Shown: one piece after another, positions 17,185-26,238 of the stretch
How positions within the stretch are numbered: position 1 is the first letter of the stretch
How the letters are laid out: every line of letters begins with the position of its first letter
From: Psychrobacillus sp044762745
Lineage (GTDB): Bacteria > Bacillota > Bacilli > Bacillales_A > Planococcaceae
Length of the DNA stretch: 64,000 nt
Assembly: GCF_044762745.1 (NCBI RefSeq)
Contig: NZ_JBIWEX010000010.1
Span: 1 to 64,000, forward strand
Direction of reading: 5' to 3'
Notes under the pieces: generated by a model
The model's database searches: none
The model's input: only the letters and a program-made list of their open reading frames with translations
Told to the model about the DNA's origin: nothing
Program-made: the position numbers and the translations under genes

Positions 17185-18711
17185 ATGGATACATTACAAT
17201 TTTTAGCTGACGGATTTAAAATTGCGTTTCAATGGCATAATATACTGTTTGCATTTGTCGGTGTTGTCATCGGGACTGCAGTAGGCGTTCTGCCGGGTAT
17301 CGGACCAATGAGTGGTGTTGCTCTTCTTATTCCTGTAACAGCGACCATTACTTCAGGAATGCCAACAGGAGATGCAGCAGCAAGTTCACTTATTTTGTTA
17401 GCAGGAGTTTACTACGGAGCGATGTACGGAGGCTCTACAACTTCAATTTTATTAAATACACCAGGGGAATCATCCTCTGTAGTTACAACATTAGATGGAT
17501 ATCAAATGGCTAAACAAGGCCGTGCTGGATCAGCCTTGTCAATTGCAGCAATCGGTTCCTTTGTTGCGGGTATTGTAGCATTACTAGGACTCGTACTTTT
17601 AGCAAAACCACTTGCGACTGTGGCGATAAAGTTTGGACCGGCCGAATATTTTTCCCTAATGTTATTAGGGCTAGCAGCTGTTAGTGGACTTGCGGGAAAA
17701 TCAATGACAAAAGCATTGATAATGACGGTTTTCGGACTAATGCTAGGAACGATTGGAATTGACGCAGTTTCCGGTATTTCACGGTTTACATATAATCAGC
17801 CAATTTTATACTCAGGCTTGGAGTTTTTAACAATTGCAGTAGGATTATTTGCACTTGGTGAAGTTATTAAAACAATTCTAGAGCGGGACGAAGAAAGCGG
17901 CACCATTGCAAAAATCAATCGAGTCTTACCGACAAAACAGGATATGAAGGATAGTACAGTTCCCATTGTGCGTGGATCTCTTCTAGGATTTTTTATCGGT
18001 GTTTTGCCAGGAGCAGGAGCAACACTCGCATCTTTCTTTTCTTACACGACGGAGAAGAAATTTAGCAAGAACCCAGAGTCGTTCGGAAAAGGAAATATTG
18101 CAGGTGTAGCTGGTCCAGAGTCAGCGAATAACGCTGCTTCTGGTGGAGCAATGATTCCACTTCTTACGTTAGGGATCCCTGGTTCAGGTACAACTGCTAT
18201 ATTAATGGGCGCACTGATCATGTATAACATTCAGCCAGGTCCACTACTTTTTGATGAACATCCAGATGTGGCGTGGGGACTGATCGCAAGTATGTTTATC
18301 GGGAATTTAATGTTACTTGTATTGAATATGCCATTGGTAAGAGTATTTGCTAAAATTATTCAAACACCGAAAAAGTATTTACTGCCGATGATTGTTGCAA
18401 TTTCATTTTTTGGTGTTTATGCAGTACAATACACAACATTTGACTTATATTTATTGTTAGGCTGTGGGGTTTTAGGTTATCTATTATCCAAGAATGATTT
18501 TCCAGTTGCTCCTTTAGTGCTTGCACTTGTATTAGGACCAATGATTGAAAACAATATGCGCCGTGCTTTAACAATTTCTAATGGAGACTTCAGTATTTTC
18601 TTTACGAAACCATTATCATTAGTGTTTATCGTTGCAGCTGTAGCATGGTTGTTAGTTCCTTTACTACTCAAGCTTAGAGGACGAAAAGTTATTATAAATG
18701 AAGAAGGTTAA
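17185..18711 (+). CDS. tctA: Tripartite tricarboxylate transporter large membrane subunit TctA
   Basis: A 508-residue polytopic protein with about 11-12 spans, full length for TctA. The signature GVLPGIGPMSGVALLIP (first repeat) and GVLPGAGATLASFFSY (second repeat) are present, with GIPGSGTTAILMGAL in the second half. It forms the channel of the TctABC system. It starts 19 bases after tctB and ends at a strong terminator, closing the AEC, CitAB-like and Tct group. Confidence 0.93.
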   Translation: MDTLQFLADGFKIAFQWHNILFAFVGVVIGTAVGVLPGIGPMSGVALLIPVTATITSGMPTGDAAASSLILLAGVYYGAMYGGSTTSILLNTPGESSSVVTTLDGYQMAKQGRAGSALSIAAIGSFVAGIVALLGLVLLAKPLATVAIKFGPAEYFSLMLLGLAAVSGLAGKSMTKALIMTVFGLMLGTIGIDAVSGISRFTYNQPILYSGLEFLTIAVGLFALGEVIKTILERDEESGTIAKINRVLPTKQDMKDSTVPIVRGSLLGFFIGVLPGAGATLASFFSYTTEKKFSKNPESFGKGNIAGVAGPESANNAASGGAMIPLLTLGIPGSGTTAILMGALIMYNIQPGPLLFDEHPDVAWGLIASMFIGNLMLLVLNMPLVRVFAKIIQTPKKYLLPMIVAISFFGVYAVQYTTFDLYLLLGCGVLGYLLSKNDFPVAPLVLALVLGPMIENNMRRALTISNGDFSIFFTKPLSLVFIVAAVAWLLVPLLLKLRGRKVIINEEG

Positions 18712-18716
18712 TAGGA

Positions 18717-18752
18717 ATGCAGACTCCACTTATGAGAGTCTGCATTTTTTTA
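18717..18752 (+). terminator. Terminator of the tct operon
   Basis: ATGCAGACTC (18717-18726) and GAGTCTGCAT (18736-18745) pair perfectly and are followed by seven T. Confidence 0.95.
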
Positions 18753-18825
18753 TGGATTAGGAAATTATAAATTTAATGTTATGTGGATAACTTTCTCCAA
18801 ACAATAGAAGGCATATCACTTTAAC

Positions 18826-19065
18826 GATTAAACGCAATATAGAGATAATGCGTCTTAACAAGTTGAATAAAGTGTCCGCAATGATTTTCACTACAGGGCG
18901 GACGCTTTCCGTGGGGTGAGCGATGAACCCTCACCGACGCTACGCGTGCGCTGTGAAGTTTCATCTGTCTCACTTCATCCCACTGGAGTCGCCACCCTTC
19001 CGCGAAAATCAAAGGAGCTTGCTGACTAATTAGTTTCTTGCTTAATAAACCAAAAGTTTTACTTG
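18826..19065 (+). repeat. Long interspersed repeat, left copy
   Basis: About 240 bp containing the block CAATATAGAGATAATGCGTC at its left end, a GC-rich core (18895-19005, with GGCGGACGCTTTCCG and TGGAGTCGCCACCCTTCCGC) and a tail with CTAATTAG. The core resembles GC-rich intergenic elements I know from other Bacillales. It faces an inverted, diverged copy at 19375-19546. An open frame on the minus strand here is an artefact of the repeat. Confidence 0.8.
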
Positions 19066-19170
19066 AATCGAAGAGGAAAATCTTATTAGTAAGTATCTTG
19101 TGAAAATTTATCCAGTAAGTGGATAAGAGCAACAAACTGGTCATTGAAAGTAACTAGTTCTATAAGGGAA

Positions 19171-19217
19171 GCAACCAAATTAGCACGAGAGCAACCAATT
19201 TAGGAATGGAAGCAATC
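19171..19217 (-). repeat. Phased GCAACC repeat (three units)
   Basis: GCAACC at 19171 and 19191 and GCAATC at 19212 are spaced 20 and 21 bp, in the context AGCAACCAATT. The reverse complement AATTGGTTGC is the unit of the array at 62948-63038. It lies almost exactly midway between the two inverted long repeats. Confidence 0.75.
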
Positions 19218-19374
19218 ATTTCCCATATCAAAGAGTTTACTTAATAGGATACGACCATATATTACTAAAATATACATTATTTATTAATTCATAATAGTGA
19301 AGCTCATGTTCACTGTTTAATAAGTAATTTTTTCATATAGTTATAGCTGCCACTTTTGCCTTCGTGCAGCGGTT

Positions 19375-19546
19375 CTAATATTTCTTTTTGTTTTGTTTAG
19401 CTAAACGCTAATTAGCTAGCATGTTTCGTTGATTGTAGCGGAAGGCGGCGACTCCTGCCGGATGAGTGAGCAAATGAGCCATCACAACGGTCTCTTAACA
19501 GAGCTTTTTAAAGACGCATTATCCCTATATTGAGTTAACCAACCTT
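19375..19546 (-). repeat. Long interspersed repeat, right copy (inverted, internally deleted)
   Basis: Read on the minus strand it matches the left copy at CAATATAGGGATAATGCGTC, AGGAGTCGCCGCCTTCCGC, the following AATCAA and CTAATTAG. About 100 bp of the GC-rich core are missing. The whole interval 18826-19546 is therefore a large imperfect inverted repeat. No gene is visible in 18753-19714. Confidence 0.75.
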
Positions 19547-19714
19547 TATTAGGGTAGTTTTTTTATTAAGCGATTATCGCTGATCGTATAGAAAATTTTT
19601 TTGACTGTACAACAGATTTATGGCCGGAAACGTCAGGATGGTATTGCTTCTTTTCTCAGCAGGAATTTTCATGATACGATAAGTGTATATAAGCTATAAG
19701 AAGGGGGAGGTTCC

Positions 19715-20329
19715 ATGTTCATGGATAAGCTGAAGAATAAGTTAATTGAAAATCAACCTCTATTTATAGGAGAGGATACAGCATTCCGTTCAGCTATTAT
19801 GATTCCACTTATCCAAGTAGATAAAGAATGGCATGTCCTTTTTGAAGTACGTTCACTAACCATGAGAAAACAGCCAGGGGATATTAGTTTTCCAGGTGGT
19901 CGAATCGATCCAACAGATGCAACGCCAATGGATGCAGCCATACGAGAAACCCATGAAGAATTAGGTATTGACCCGGCGTATATTAACGTTTTAGGGCAGA
20001 TGAGTGCGTACATTTCATCACCATCTTTCGTTGTGTATCCATTTGTAGCGACGATTGACCATGATCAAATACATTCCTTTAACAAACAAGAGGTAGAAGA
20101 GATATTCACGATACCCGTCAACTGGTTGTTGGACTACCAACCTTATATGCACACAGTATCCGTTCAACCGATGCCCTTAACCGATTTCCCTTATGAAAAG
20201 ATCGTGAATGGCGATAAATACCAATGGAGACCACGTTCGATAGAGGAATGGTTTTATGATTTTGGAAAATATACAATATGGGGCTTAACCGCTAGGATAT
20301 TAAAACATTTTGTAGAGACAATTAGATAA
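19715..20329 (+). CDS. Nudix hydrolase, CoA pyrophosphatase-like
   Basis: A 204-residue Nudix protein. The Nudix box runs from GGRIDPTD to RETHEELGI (about 52-76) and is preceded by RKQPGDISFPGGR, a pattern typical of the NudL/CoA diphosphatase group, which splits coenzyme A to 4'-phosphopantetheine and ADP. A G-rich ribosome site precedes ATG 19715; ATG 19721 is also possible. Monocistronic, ending at a long hairpin. Substrate is by family resemblance only. Confidence 0.85.
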   Translation: MFMDKLKNKLIENQPLFIGEDTAFRSAIMIPLIQVDKEWHVLFEVRSLTMRKQPGDISFPGGRIDPTDATPMDAAIRETHEELGIDPAYINVLGQMSAYISSPSFVVYPFVATIDHDQIHSFNKQEVEEIFTIPVNWLLDYQPYMHTVSVQPMPLTDFPYEKIVNGDKYQWRPRSIEEWFYDFGKYTIWGLTARILKHFVETIR

Positions 20330-20349
20330 GTAGATAGTTATTTTTGAAT

Positions 20350-20420
20350 AAAGACAGTGATACAAACAACTCCTTTTAAATTAAAAAGAAGAGGATTTGT
20401 TTGTATTTACTGTCTTTTTT
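20350..20420 (+). terminator. Long terminator hairpin
   Basis: Outer arms AAAGACAGT (20350-20358) and ACTGTCTTT (20409-20417) and inner arms ATACAAACAA / TTTGTTTGTAT form an extended stem, ending in a T run. It terminates the Nudix gene. Confidence 0.85.
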
Positions 20421-20470
20421 CGTCTAGTGGACGAGTTTCCTCATCGAATAAATCTCGCGAGTGTATTCTT

Positions 20471-20508
20471 ATGACATTTGTCATCTCGTTTTTATGACAC
20501 AGTATACT
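20471..20508 (+). promoter_or_regulatory. Palindromic operator and promoter of the ABC/two-component operon
   Basis: ATGACATTTGTCAT (20471-20484) is a perfect palindrome, followed by a half site ATGACA at 20494. A -10 box TATACT lies at 20503-20508, and the right palindrome arm (TTGTCA) falls in the -35 region. This fits binding of the LuxR-type response regulator encoded at the operon's end. The binding protein is inferred. Confidence 0.6.
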
Positions 20509-20563
20509 AATGAAAATTTTCCCAACGACATAGACTAAAGATAGAAATTCTGGAGGTGAGCGA

Positions 20564-21466
20564 ATGGAAAATGTAGTGGAAATTAAAAAATTAACGAAGG
20601 TTTTTAAAGACAAGAAAGCAGTTGATAATGTTTCATTCTCAATTGAGAAAGGTGAGATTGTTGCGATTTTAGGACCAAATGGAGCAGGCAAAAGTACAAC
20701 GATGCTTATGATGCTCGGTTTGTTAAATCCTACAAATGGGGAAGCGAAGCTTTTTAACGATCATGCAAAGGAAAAAAAGGTACGGGAAAGAATTGGCGTC
20801 ATGTTGCAGGAAGTAAGTTTAATGGATGGCTTAAAGGTGAAGGAAATCATTCGGTTGTTTAGGAGCTATTATCCGAATCCTTTGCCAATGAAGCAGCTCA
20901 TTAACCTGACAGGTCTTACTGGAGATGATTTAAACAAAAGAACTGAAAAGTTATCTGGCGGACAAAAACGGAGAGTGGGCTTTGCACTCGCGCTAGCTGG
21001 GAATCCAGATTTACTGTTTTTTGACGAACCTACTGTTGGAATGGATATATCAGCACGAAAAGTTTTTTGGGACACTGTAAAAGAGCTTGCTGAAGATGGG
21101 AAAACAATTATTTTTTCTACTCATTATTTACAGGAAGCGGATGATATTGCGGATCGCATTATTTTATTCAATAAGGGAGCGGTCGTCGCTGATGGGGCAC
21201 CTGCTGCAATAAAAGGGAATTTGCTGAAGCAGTCTGTTTCGTTTAAAGCTAAATCTGCATTTCCGAAAGAACGATTTTTACTGTTTCCACATGTGTCAGA
21301 TGTCTATGAGAAAAGTGGCAGGACGTTTGTTGTAACAGATAATACAGACTTTGTAATTGCTAAAATTTTTGAAGACCATTTAGAAGTTCATGATATTACA
21401 ATCGAAAAAGGCCGACTCGAAGAAGCATTTGAACAATTAACGGTTGAGCAGAAGGAGGCTATTTAA
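20564..21466 (+). CDS. ABC transporter ATP-binding protein (YvfR-like)
   Basis: A 300-residue ATPase: Walker A GPNGAGKST (about 38-46), signature LSGGQKRR, Walker B LLFFDEPTVGMD, H-loop FSTHY. The order ATPase, permease, DesK-type kinase, LuxR regulator matches B. subtilis yvfRSTU and is close to the linearmycin-resistance lnr arrangement. It probably exports a lipid-active compound or drug sensed by the kinase. GGAGGTGAG precedes the ATG. The permease ATG follows its stop without a gap. Confidence 0.9.
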   Translation: MENVVEIKKLTKVFKDKKAVDNVSFSIEKGEIVAILGPNGAGKSTTMLMMLGLLNPTNGEAKLFNDHAKEKKVRERIGVMLQEVSLMDGLKVKEIIRLFRSYYPNPLPMKQLINLTGLTGDDLNKRTEKLSGGQKRRVGFALALAGNPDLLFFDEPTVGMDISARKVFWDTVKELAEDGKTIIFSTHYLQEADDIADRIILFNKGAVVADGAPAAIKGNLLKQSVSFKAKSAFPKERFLLFPHVSDVYEKSGRTFVVTDNTDFVIAKIFEDHLEVHDITIEKGRLEEAFEQLTVEQKEAI

Positions 21467-22204
21467 ATGCATATTTTTATCAATCAATGCAAAATTGAAT
21501 TTTTACGGATGTTTCGAAATCCATATTATATTTTCTGGTCGCTACTCATGCCGATTGTGTTTTATATTATTTTTACGAAGGTTGTCAATACTGGTGCAGC
21601 AGATCAAGGTGTTTGGAACGCACATTTTTTAATGTCTGTAGCAGCTTTTAGTGTAATGGGTAGTGCGATCATGACTTTAGGAATCCGGATGGTACAGGAA
21701 CGCTCTGAAGGATGGACAAATTTCATCAAAGTAACACCTCTATCGGGCACGGTGTATTTTGCAGCAAAAATGCTTGGTCAAACAGTTGTGCATGTGTTTT
21801 CAATCGTTGTTATTTTTGTTGCGGGAGTACTGTTAAACGGAGTAACACTGACGGCATATGAATGGATAATGAGCGGATTATGGATATTACTCGGTTCACT
21901 ACCGTTCCTCGGTTTAGGTGTATTGGTCGGGACGATGAAGCGAGTGGATACAGCAGCAGGTGTTAGTAATCTTATTTATATGGGTCTCGCAATCACTGGA
22001 GGAATGTGGATGCCAATGGAGGTTTTACCTAAAGTTATCCAAAATATCGGTGCTTGGCTTCCTGCATTTAATTACGGGAACGGCGCGTGGGAAATCATAC
22101 GGGGGCAAGCTCCTGAATTTCGAAATATTGCGATTTTAGCAGCTTACCTTATCTTATTTATGGTAATATCAACCTATATAAGAAGGAAACAGGAAGCGGT
22201 GTAG
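21467..22204 (+). CDS. ABC-2 type permease (YvfS-like)
   Basis: A 245-residue permease with six membrane spans in the ABC-2 layout. A short N-terminal segment (KIEFLRMFRNPYYIFW) precedes TM1, and TM5-6 contain GGMWMPMEVLPKVIQNIGAWLP. It starts at the base after the ATPase stop and ends two bases before the kinase start, so translation is probably coupled. AAGGAGG lies in the ATPase 3' end. It forms the membrane channel of the exporter. Confidence 0.9.
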   Translation: MHIFINQCKIEFLRMFRNPYYIFWSLLMPIVFYIIFTKVVNTGAADQGVWNAHFLMSVAAFSVMGSAIMTLGIRMVQERSEGWTNFIKVTPLSGTVYFAAKMLGQTVVHVFSIVVIFVAGVLLNGVTLTAYEWIMSGLWILLGSLPFLGLGVLVGTMKRVDTAAGVSNLIYMGLAITGGMWMPMEVLPKVIQNIGAWLPAFNYGNGAWEIIRGQAPEFRNIAILAAYLILFMVISTYIRRKQEAV

Positions 22205-22206
22205 TT

Positions 22207-23328
22207 GTGAAGGACTTTGAGATTTTTCCGAAAAAGTTTGGTATTTTACCTTATATCTTTTTATCCTATTTAATTCTGCCACTTTTTTATATTTTTGAAG
22301 AAAACGGCATTAAAGCAGTGATGGGCTATAGTATGTTACTGCTTTTTCTCGTTTCTTATAGAGAATTATATAGTGTTAAATCAGAAAAAAAGTATTCCTT
22401 CTGGCTTGCTATACAAATCATCATCGTAATGATCTTTAGCATTTTGTACAACCCATATATTATATTTATGGGCTTTTTCCCAGCTAATTTTGTTGGATGG
22501 TATGAACAGAAAAAGGATTTTCGTCGTGCATTAACTCTTTTTGCATTTTCGATGATTCTAACGATGGCAATTGCTATTTATCGGGGAGAAATGGTAGATT
22601 TCCTATTCTTTATTCCTTTCTTAGTCGTAATGATTTCATCTCCAATCGGTATTCGGACAATGAATGAGAGAATGACCTTAGAGCAAAAGTTGGATCAAGC
22701 TAATGAACAAATTAAAGACTTAATCAAAAGAGATGAGCGGGTACGAATTGCAAGGGACTTACATGATACATTAGGACATACATTGTCACTCATCACGTTA
22801 CAAAGTCAATTGGTACAAAGGCTTGCAGAAAGTAATCCAGAAAGAGCAAAAGTGGAGGCAAAGGAGATTGAAATGACTTCACGATCTGCATTAAGAGAAG
22901 TACGAGAGCTCGTATCTGATATGCGTACAATTACGTTGGAAGAGGAAATAGTGGATTTAGAACAAATATTGAATGCGGCAGGAATCGAATTTCACATGAA
23001 AAAAAATAATGAATTACCCGACCTTCCACTTCTGCAACAAAACATTCTTGGAATGTGTCTCCGTGAAGCAGGAACAAATATCGTCAAGCATAGTAAGGCA
23101 AAAAAATGCTATGTCGATATACAGGGGAGCAAAGGGAATTTCACAATTTCGGTGAGTGATGATGGAATCGGATTGGTAGATTCATATACGAGTGGAAATG
23201 GTTTAAAAGGCATGAGAGAACGCCTATCTCTTATTGAAGGTAAGTTAGATATCTATAAAACGAACGGTACTACATTGGTAATGTCTGTACCTGTTATTGT
23301 TAAGTTAAAGGAGGGAGTAGCCTTATGA
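22207..23328 (+). CDS. DesK-type sensor histidine kinase (YvfT-like)
   Basis: A 373-residue kinase with about five N-terminal membrane spans (residues 15-155), then a HisKA_3 domain with the phospho-acceptor His in RIARDLHDTLGHTLSLI, an N-box NIVKHSKAKK and a G-box DGIGL / GNGLKGMRERL. The membrane domain has no large extracellular loop, so it probably senses a signal in the membrane. GTG start. Its stop overlaps the regulator start (ATGA, 23325). Confidence 0.9.
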   Translation: MKDFEIFPKKFGILPYIFLSYLILPLFYIFEENGIKAVMGYSMLLLFLVSYRELYSVKSEKKYSFWLAIQIIIVMIFSILYNPYIIFMGFFPANFVGWYEQKKDFRRALTLFAFSMILTMAIAIYRGEMVDFLFFIPFLVVMISSPIGIRTMNERMTLEQKLDQANEQIKDLIKRDERVRIARDLHDTLGHTLSLITLQSQLVQRLAESNPERAKVEAKEIEMTSRSALREVRELVSDMRTITLEEEIVDLEQILNAAGIEFHMKKNNELPDLPLLQQNILGMCLREAGTNIVKHSKAKKCYVDIQGSKGNFTISVSDDGIGLVDSYTSGNGLKGMRERLSLIEGKLDIYKTNGTTLVMSVPVIVKLKEGVAL

Positions 23329-23927
23329 TTCGGCTTGTGATTGCTGAAGACCAGCGAATGTTAAGAGGAGCTCTCGGCATGCTACTAGATTTTGAAGAAG
23401 ATATGGAAGTAGTAGGTGAGGCAAAGGATGGGCTAGAGGCACTAAGTTTAATACTCTCTTTGAAACCTGATGTTTGCCTAATGGATATTGACATGCCTTT
23501 CAAAAGTGGATTGGAAGTGGCTGCTGAATTAAAGAAAGCTCGTTCTTCATGCAAAGTCATTATGTTAACTACGTTTGCGCGTCCAGGTTATTTTGAACGG
23601 GCAATAAAAGCAGAGGTGCATGGATACTTATTGAAGGACGGATCGATTGATGATCTAGCAGAGTCGATTAGAAGAGTAATGGTTGGGAAACGTGAATTTG
23701 CATCCGAGCTCATCATCAATTCTTACCATAAAGAAAATCCTCTCTCAGAACGAGACCAAGAAGTACTCAAATTGGCTGCAGCAGGAAAGACATCTAAAGA
23801 GATTTCTATGGCATTATTTTTGTCACCAGGTACAGTTCGAAATTATATGTCCGAAATTCTACAAAAGTTAGAGGCCAAAAACAAAATCGAAGCCATTGCC
23901 ACCGCTGAAGAAAAGGGCTGGATTTAG
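23325..23927 (+). CDS. LuxR-family response regulator (YvfU-like)
   Basis: A 200-residue NarL/FixJ-type regulator: receiver domain with AEDQRM acidic pocket and Asp in CLMDIDMPFKSGL, then a LuxR helix-turn-helix (LSERDQEVLKLAAAGKTSKE ... SPGTVRNYMSEIL). It is the partner of the kinase it overlaps by four bases and likely regulates its own operon through the palindrome at 20471-20484. Last gene of the four-gene operon. Confidence 0.92.
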   Translation: MIRLVIAEDQRMLRGALGMLLDFEEDMEVVGEAKDGLEALSLILSLKPDVCLMDIDMPFKSGLEVAAELKKARSSCKVIMLTTFARPGYFERAIKAEVHGYLLKDGSIDDLAESIRRVMVGKREFASELIINSYHKENPLSERDQEVLKLAAAGKTSKEISMALFLSPGTVRNYMSEILQKLEAKNKIEAIATAEEKGWI

Positions 23928-24037
23928 CGTACTGAAAATGTGAAAATGGAATTTTTATAACAGTGTGCAAATATGGTGTATATAACGAAGAGTGGACAAG
24001 AATTGAATTAGTGCTGCTCTTACTATAAGGGGGTTAT

Positions 24038-24868
24038 ATGTTGGTAGTGTCAGGTGGAAAGTATGTGAAAGTAGATCCTGGTGTAGAGCTATTTGTTCAA
24101 GATATAGGAAGTGGAGACCCAATTGTTTTCATCCCTGGCTTTACATTTACAACGGAAGTATTTACCCATCAAGTCGATCATTTCGCCAAAACAAATCGAG
24201 TAATTGTTATCGATCCAAGAAGTCATGGCCGCTCATCGATTACGTTACAAGGAAATGATTATGTAACACACGGAACGGATTTAGCAAAGGTACTCGATGC
24301 ATTACAACTAAAGAACGTAACGCTGGCAGGTTGGTCTTTTGGTTGCCTAACAGTTTGGGAGTATCTTAAACAGAACGGCTATGACAATGTAAAATCACTA
24401 ATTTTCATTGACATGTCACCAAAGGCGTTGTCGACAAACGATGAGGAAGATTGGGTAGAAGGCCCTCTCGATGATATTGGGGCAATTTATAACACTTACT
24501 TACGCAATCCGGCAGGTCAACGTGAATTTATCAAGGCATATACAACAAGTGTCATGGTGCAACGTGATGTAACAGAAGATGAGTTAAATTGGCTGGTGGA
24601 GCAATCTTTAAAAACACCCAATTATATTGCAGCGAATCTATTTGCTTCCGGCATGTTCTCTGATTATCGTGAAGAAGCAAGGCAAGCTTGTGAACTAGTA
24701 CCAACATTGACTGTTGTGGCGGATCATTGGGCAGATAAAGCAATTACGCTTACACAAAAAATCTCCCCAAAGTCCACCATAGAAGTACTGGGCGGACATC
24801 TAATGTTCTGGGAGCATAGTGAGAGATTTAACAAACTGGTAGAACAGTTTTTGTCTAAAGATGCTTGA
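24038..24868 (+). CDS. Alpha/beta hydrolase
   Basis: A 276-residue alpha/beta-hydrolase. The oxyanion region is FIPGFTFT (about 31-38), the nucleophile elbow is GWSFG with Ser100, and the catalytic His is likely in LGGHLMFWEHS near the C-terminus. Esterase, lactonase or haloperoxidase-type activity is possible; the substrate is unknown. The ATG follows AAGGGGG at short spacing. Single gene between the two-component operon and pcp. Confidence 0.83.
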   Translation: MLVVSGGKYVKVDPGVELFVQDIGSGDPIVFIPGFTFTTEVFTHQVDHFAKTNRVIVIDPRSHGRSSITLQGNDYVTHGTDLAKVLDALQLKNVTLAGWSFGCLTVWEYLKQNGYDNVKSLIFIDMSPKALSTNDEEDWVEGPLDDIGAIYNTYLRNPAGQREFIKAYTTSVMVQRDVTEDELNWLVEQSLKTPNYIAANLFASGMFSDYREEARQACELVPTLTVVADHWADKAITLTQKISPKSTIEVLGGHLMFWEHSERFNKLVEQFLSKDA

Positions 24869-24995
24869 CCAAGCTTTGGTGAAGGAAACGAGCGGATAGA
24901 AAGATTTGTGACCGTCCCAAAAACGATTAGCTGGAAGTCACCTCCACATTTTTGGTATCATACGTGTAAAAGAAACAGAACGAGAGGGCGACACG

Positions 24996-25601
24996 ATGAA
25001 GAAACTATTATTAACAGGATTCGAACCATTTCTATCTTTCTCAGTGAACCCTACGATGCGCATAGTAGGGGAACTAAATGGACTAGAGCTCGCAGGTTAT
25101 GAAATAGTAGGACGAGTGCTACCAGTCGATTTTGCATCATCTGGAACCGAACTTCTAACACATATAGAAGAGATCGATCCGGACGTGGTCATTTCATTAG
25201 GGCTTGCAGGAGGGAGATACAAAATCACTCCAGAACGAATCGCCATTAACGTGAAAGATGGAGCAGCCGACAACGAAGGTCATATTCCAATTGATGAATC
25301 TATTAATCTAGAAGGGGAACCAGGCTACTTCACTACATTGCCTATTCGCCAAATGGTTAACAAGCTATTAGAAGAAGGTTTTCCGGCAGAAATATCCAAT
25401 ACGGCAGGAACCTATCTATGCAACAACGTTATGTACGAAGCTCTTCACTATGCAAAAACAACGAAACCAGACATGAAGGCAGGATTTATCCACATTCCAG
25501 CATCACACGAACTAGCCATCCAACATGGAAAGATTCCAAGCTGGTCCCATGAAGATTTGAAGCGTAGTGTAGAGATTTGTATTGGGGTATTTGCTGAATA
25601 A
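24996..25601 (+). CDS. pcp: Pyroglutamyl-peptidase I
   Basis: A 201-residue cysteine peptidase (family C15) that removes N-terminal pyroglutamate from peptides in the cytoplasm. The start LLLTGFEPF is diagnostic. The triad is visible: Glu80 in ITPERIAIN, Cys142 in NTAGTYLCNN and His166 in GFIHIP, at the family's usual spacing. It is slightly shorter than typical (about 215). GAGAGGGCGA precedes the ATG. Confidence 0.95.
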   Translation: MKKLLLTGFEPFLSFSVNPTMRIVGELNGLELAGYEIVGRVLPVDFASSGTELLTHIEEIDPDVVISLGLAGGRYKITPERIAINVKDGAADNEGHIPIDESINLEGEPGYFTTLPIRQMVNKLLEEGFPAEISNTAGTYLCNNVMYEALHYAKTTKPDMKAGFIHIPASHELAIQHGKIPSWSHEDLKRSVEICIGVFAE

Positions 25602-25608
25602 TATGTAA

Positions 25609-25648
25609 AAAGGAGAAGTTAGAGGGTTTCCTTGAGCTCCTCCTTTTC
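25609..25648. terminator. Hairpin between convergent pcp and XRE genes
   Basis: AAAAGGAGAAG pairs with CTCCTCCTTTT (one mismatch) over a loop of about 18 bases. The A and T flanks allow termination in both directions. Confidence 0.6.
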
Positions 25649-25654
25649 ACGTAT

Positions 25655-26071
25655 TTACTTTAGGTCGGAAGATTTTAGGACATTCTTTTTATACATTTCT
25701 TTGACTGCTAAAGGCATTTCTTTCGTGGATTTCCATTCCGATTGTTCTTCATCAAAAGTCTTTTCCAAGTCCTCAGGGAATTTCATTTCATACAGATCGT
25801 CAATACTCTTAACTCGTAGAGCTGCCATTATAGCAAAGAGCTGCACTTTATTTATACTAATTCCTTTGCCATTAACAAGGTCTGATATTGTTCCTACCCT
25901 CATTCCTGTCATTTGTGCTAAGTCCTTTTGAGTGATTCCTCTTTCTTTTAACAGATCATCTATCTTAATGGCAAAGTAAGCCTCTCCTAGTAATCCCGCG
26001 GTATTCATTACGACATTATTCATCAGACTATGTCCAGATTCTAATAAATCCTGAACCTTCATTTTTTTCAT
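25655..26071 (-). CDS. XRE-family helix-turn-helix protein
   Basis: A 138-residue protein. An XRE/Cro helix-turn-helix occupies about 37-92, with KERGITQKDLAQMTGMRVGT as the recognition region. The flanking N- and C-terminal segments are helical and unassigned. The start is set at MKKMKV (26071), which has AAAGGAG nine bases upstream, not the longer frame. Such stand-alone regulators can be antitoxin-like, but no toxin gene lies beside it. Target unknown. Confidence 0.8.
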   Translation of the reverse strand: MKKMKVQDLLESGHSLMNNVVMNTAGLLGEAYFAIKIDDLLKERGITQKDLAQMTGMRVGTISDLVNGKGISINKVQLFAIMAALRVKSIDDLYEMKFPEDLEKTFDEEQSEWKSTKEMPLAVKEMYKKNVLKSSDLK

Positions 26072-26238
26072 GATAACTATCTCCTTTGTATTGTTTCCGC
26101 TAATGTAATACATAGTAAAAGTATGGCCTTCAATGTGTCAGTTAACTCAATGTTCTTTTAAAAGTTAATAGACTGTCGTAAAATACTCGAAGAAAATTAG
26201 GATATAACGTATGATAAAGGAAAAAGAGTGGGTGACGT

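Noticed and set aside
18821..19144. 107-codon minus-strand open frame
   Set aside because: It lies entirely over the GC-rich interspersed repeat, has no ribosome site and its translation has no family character.
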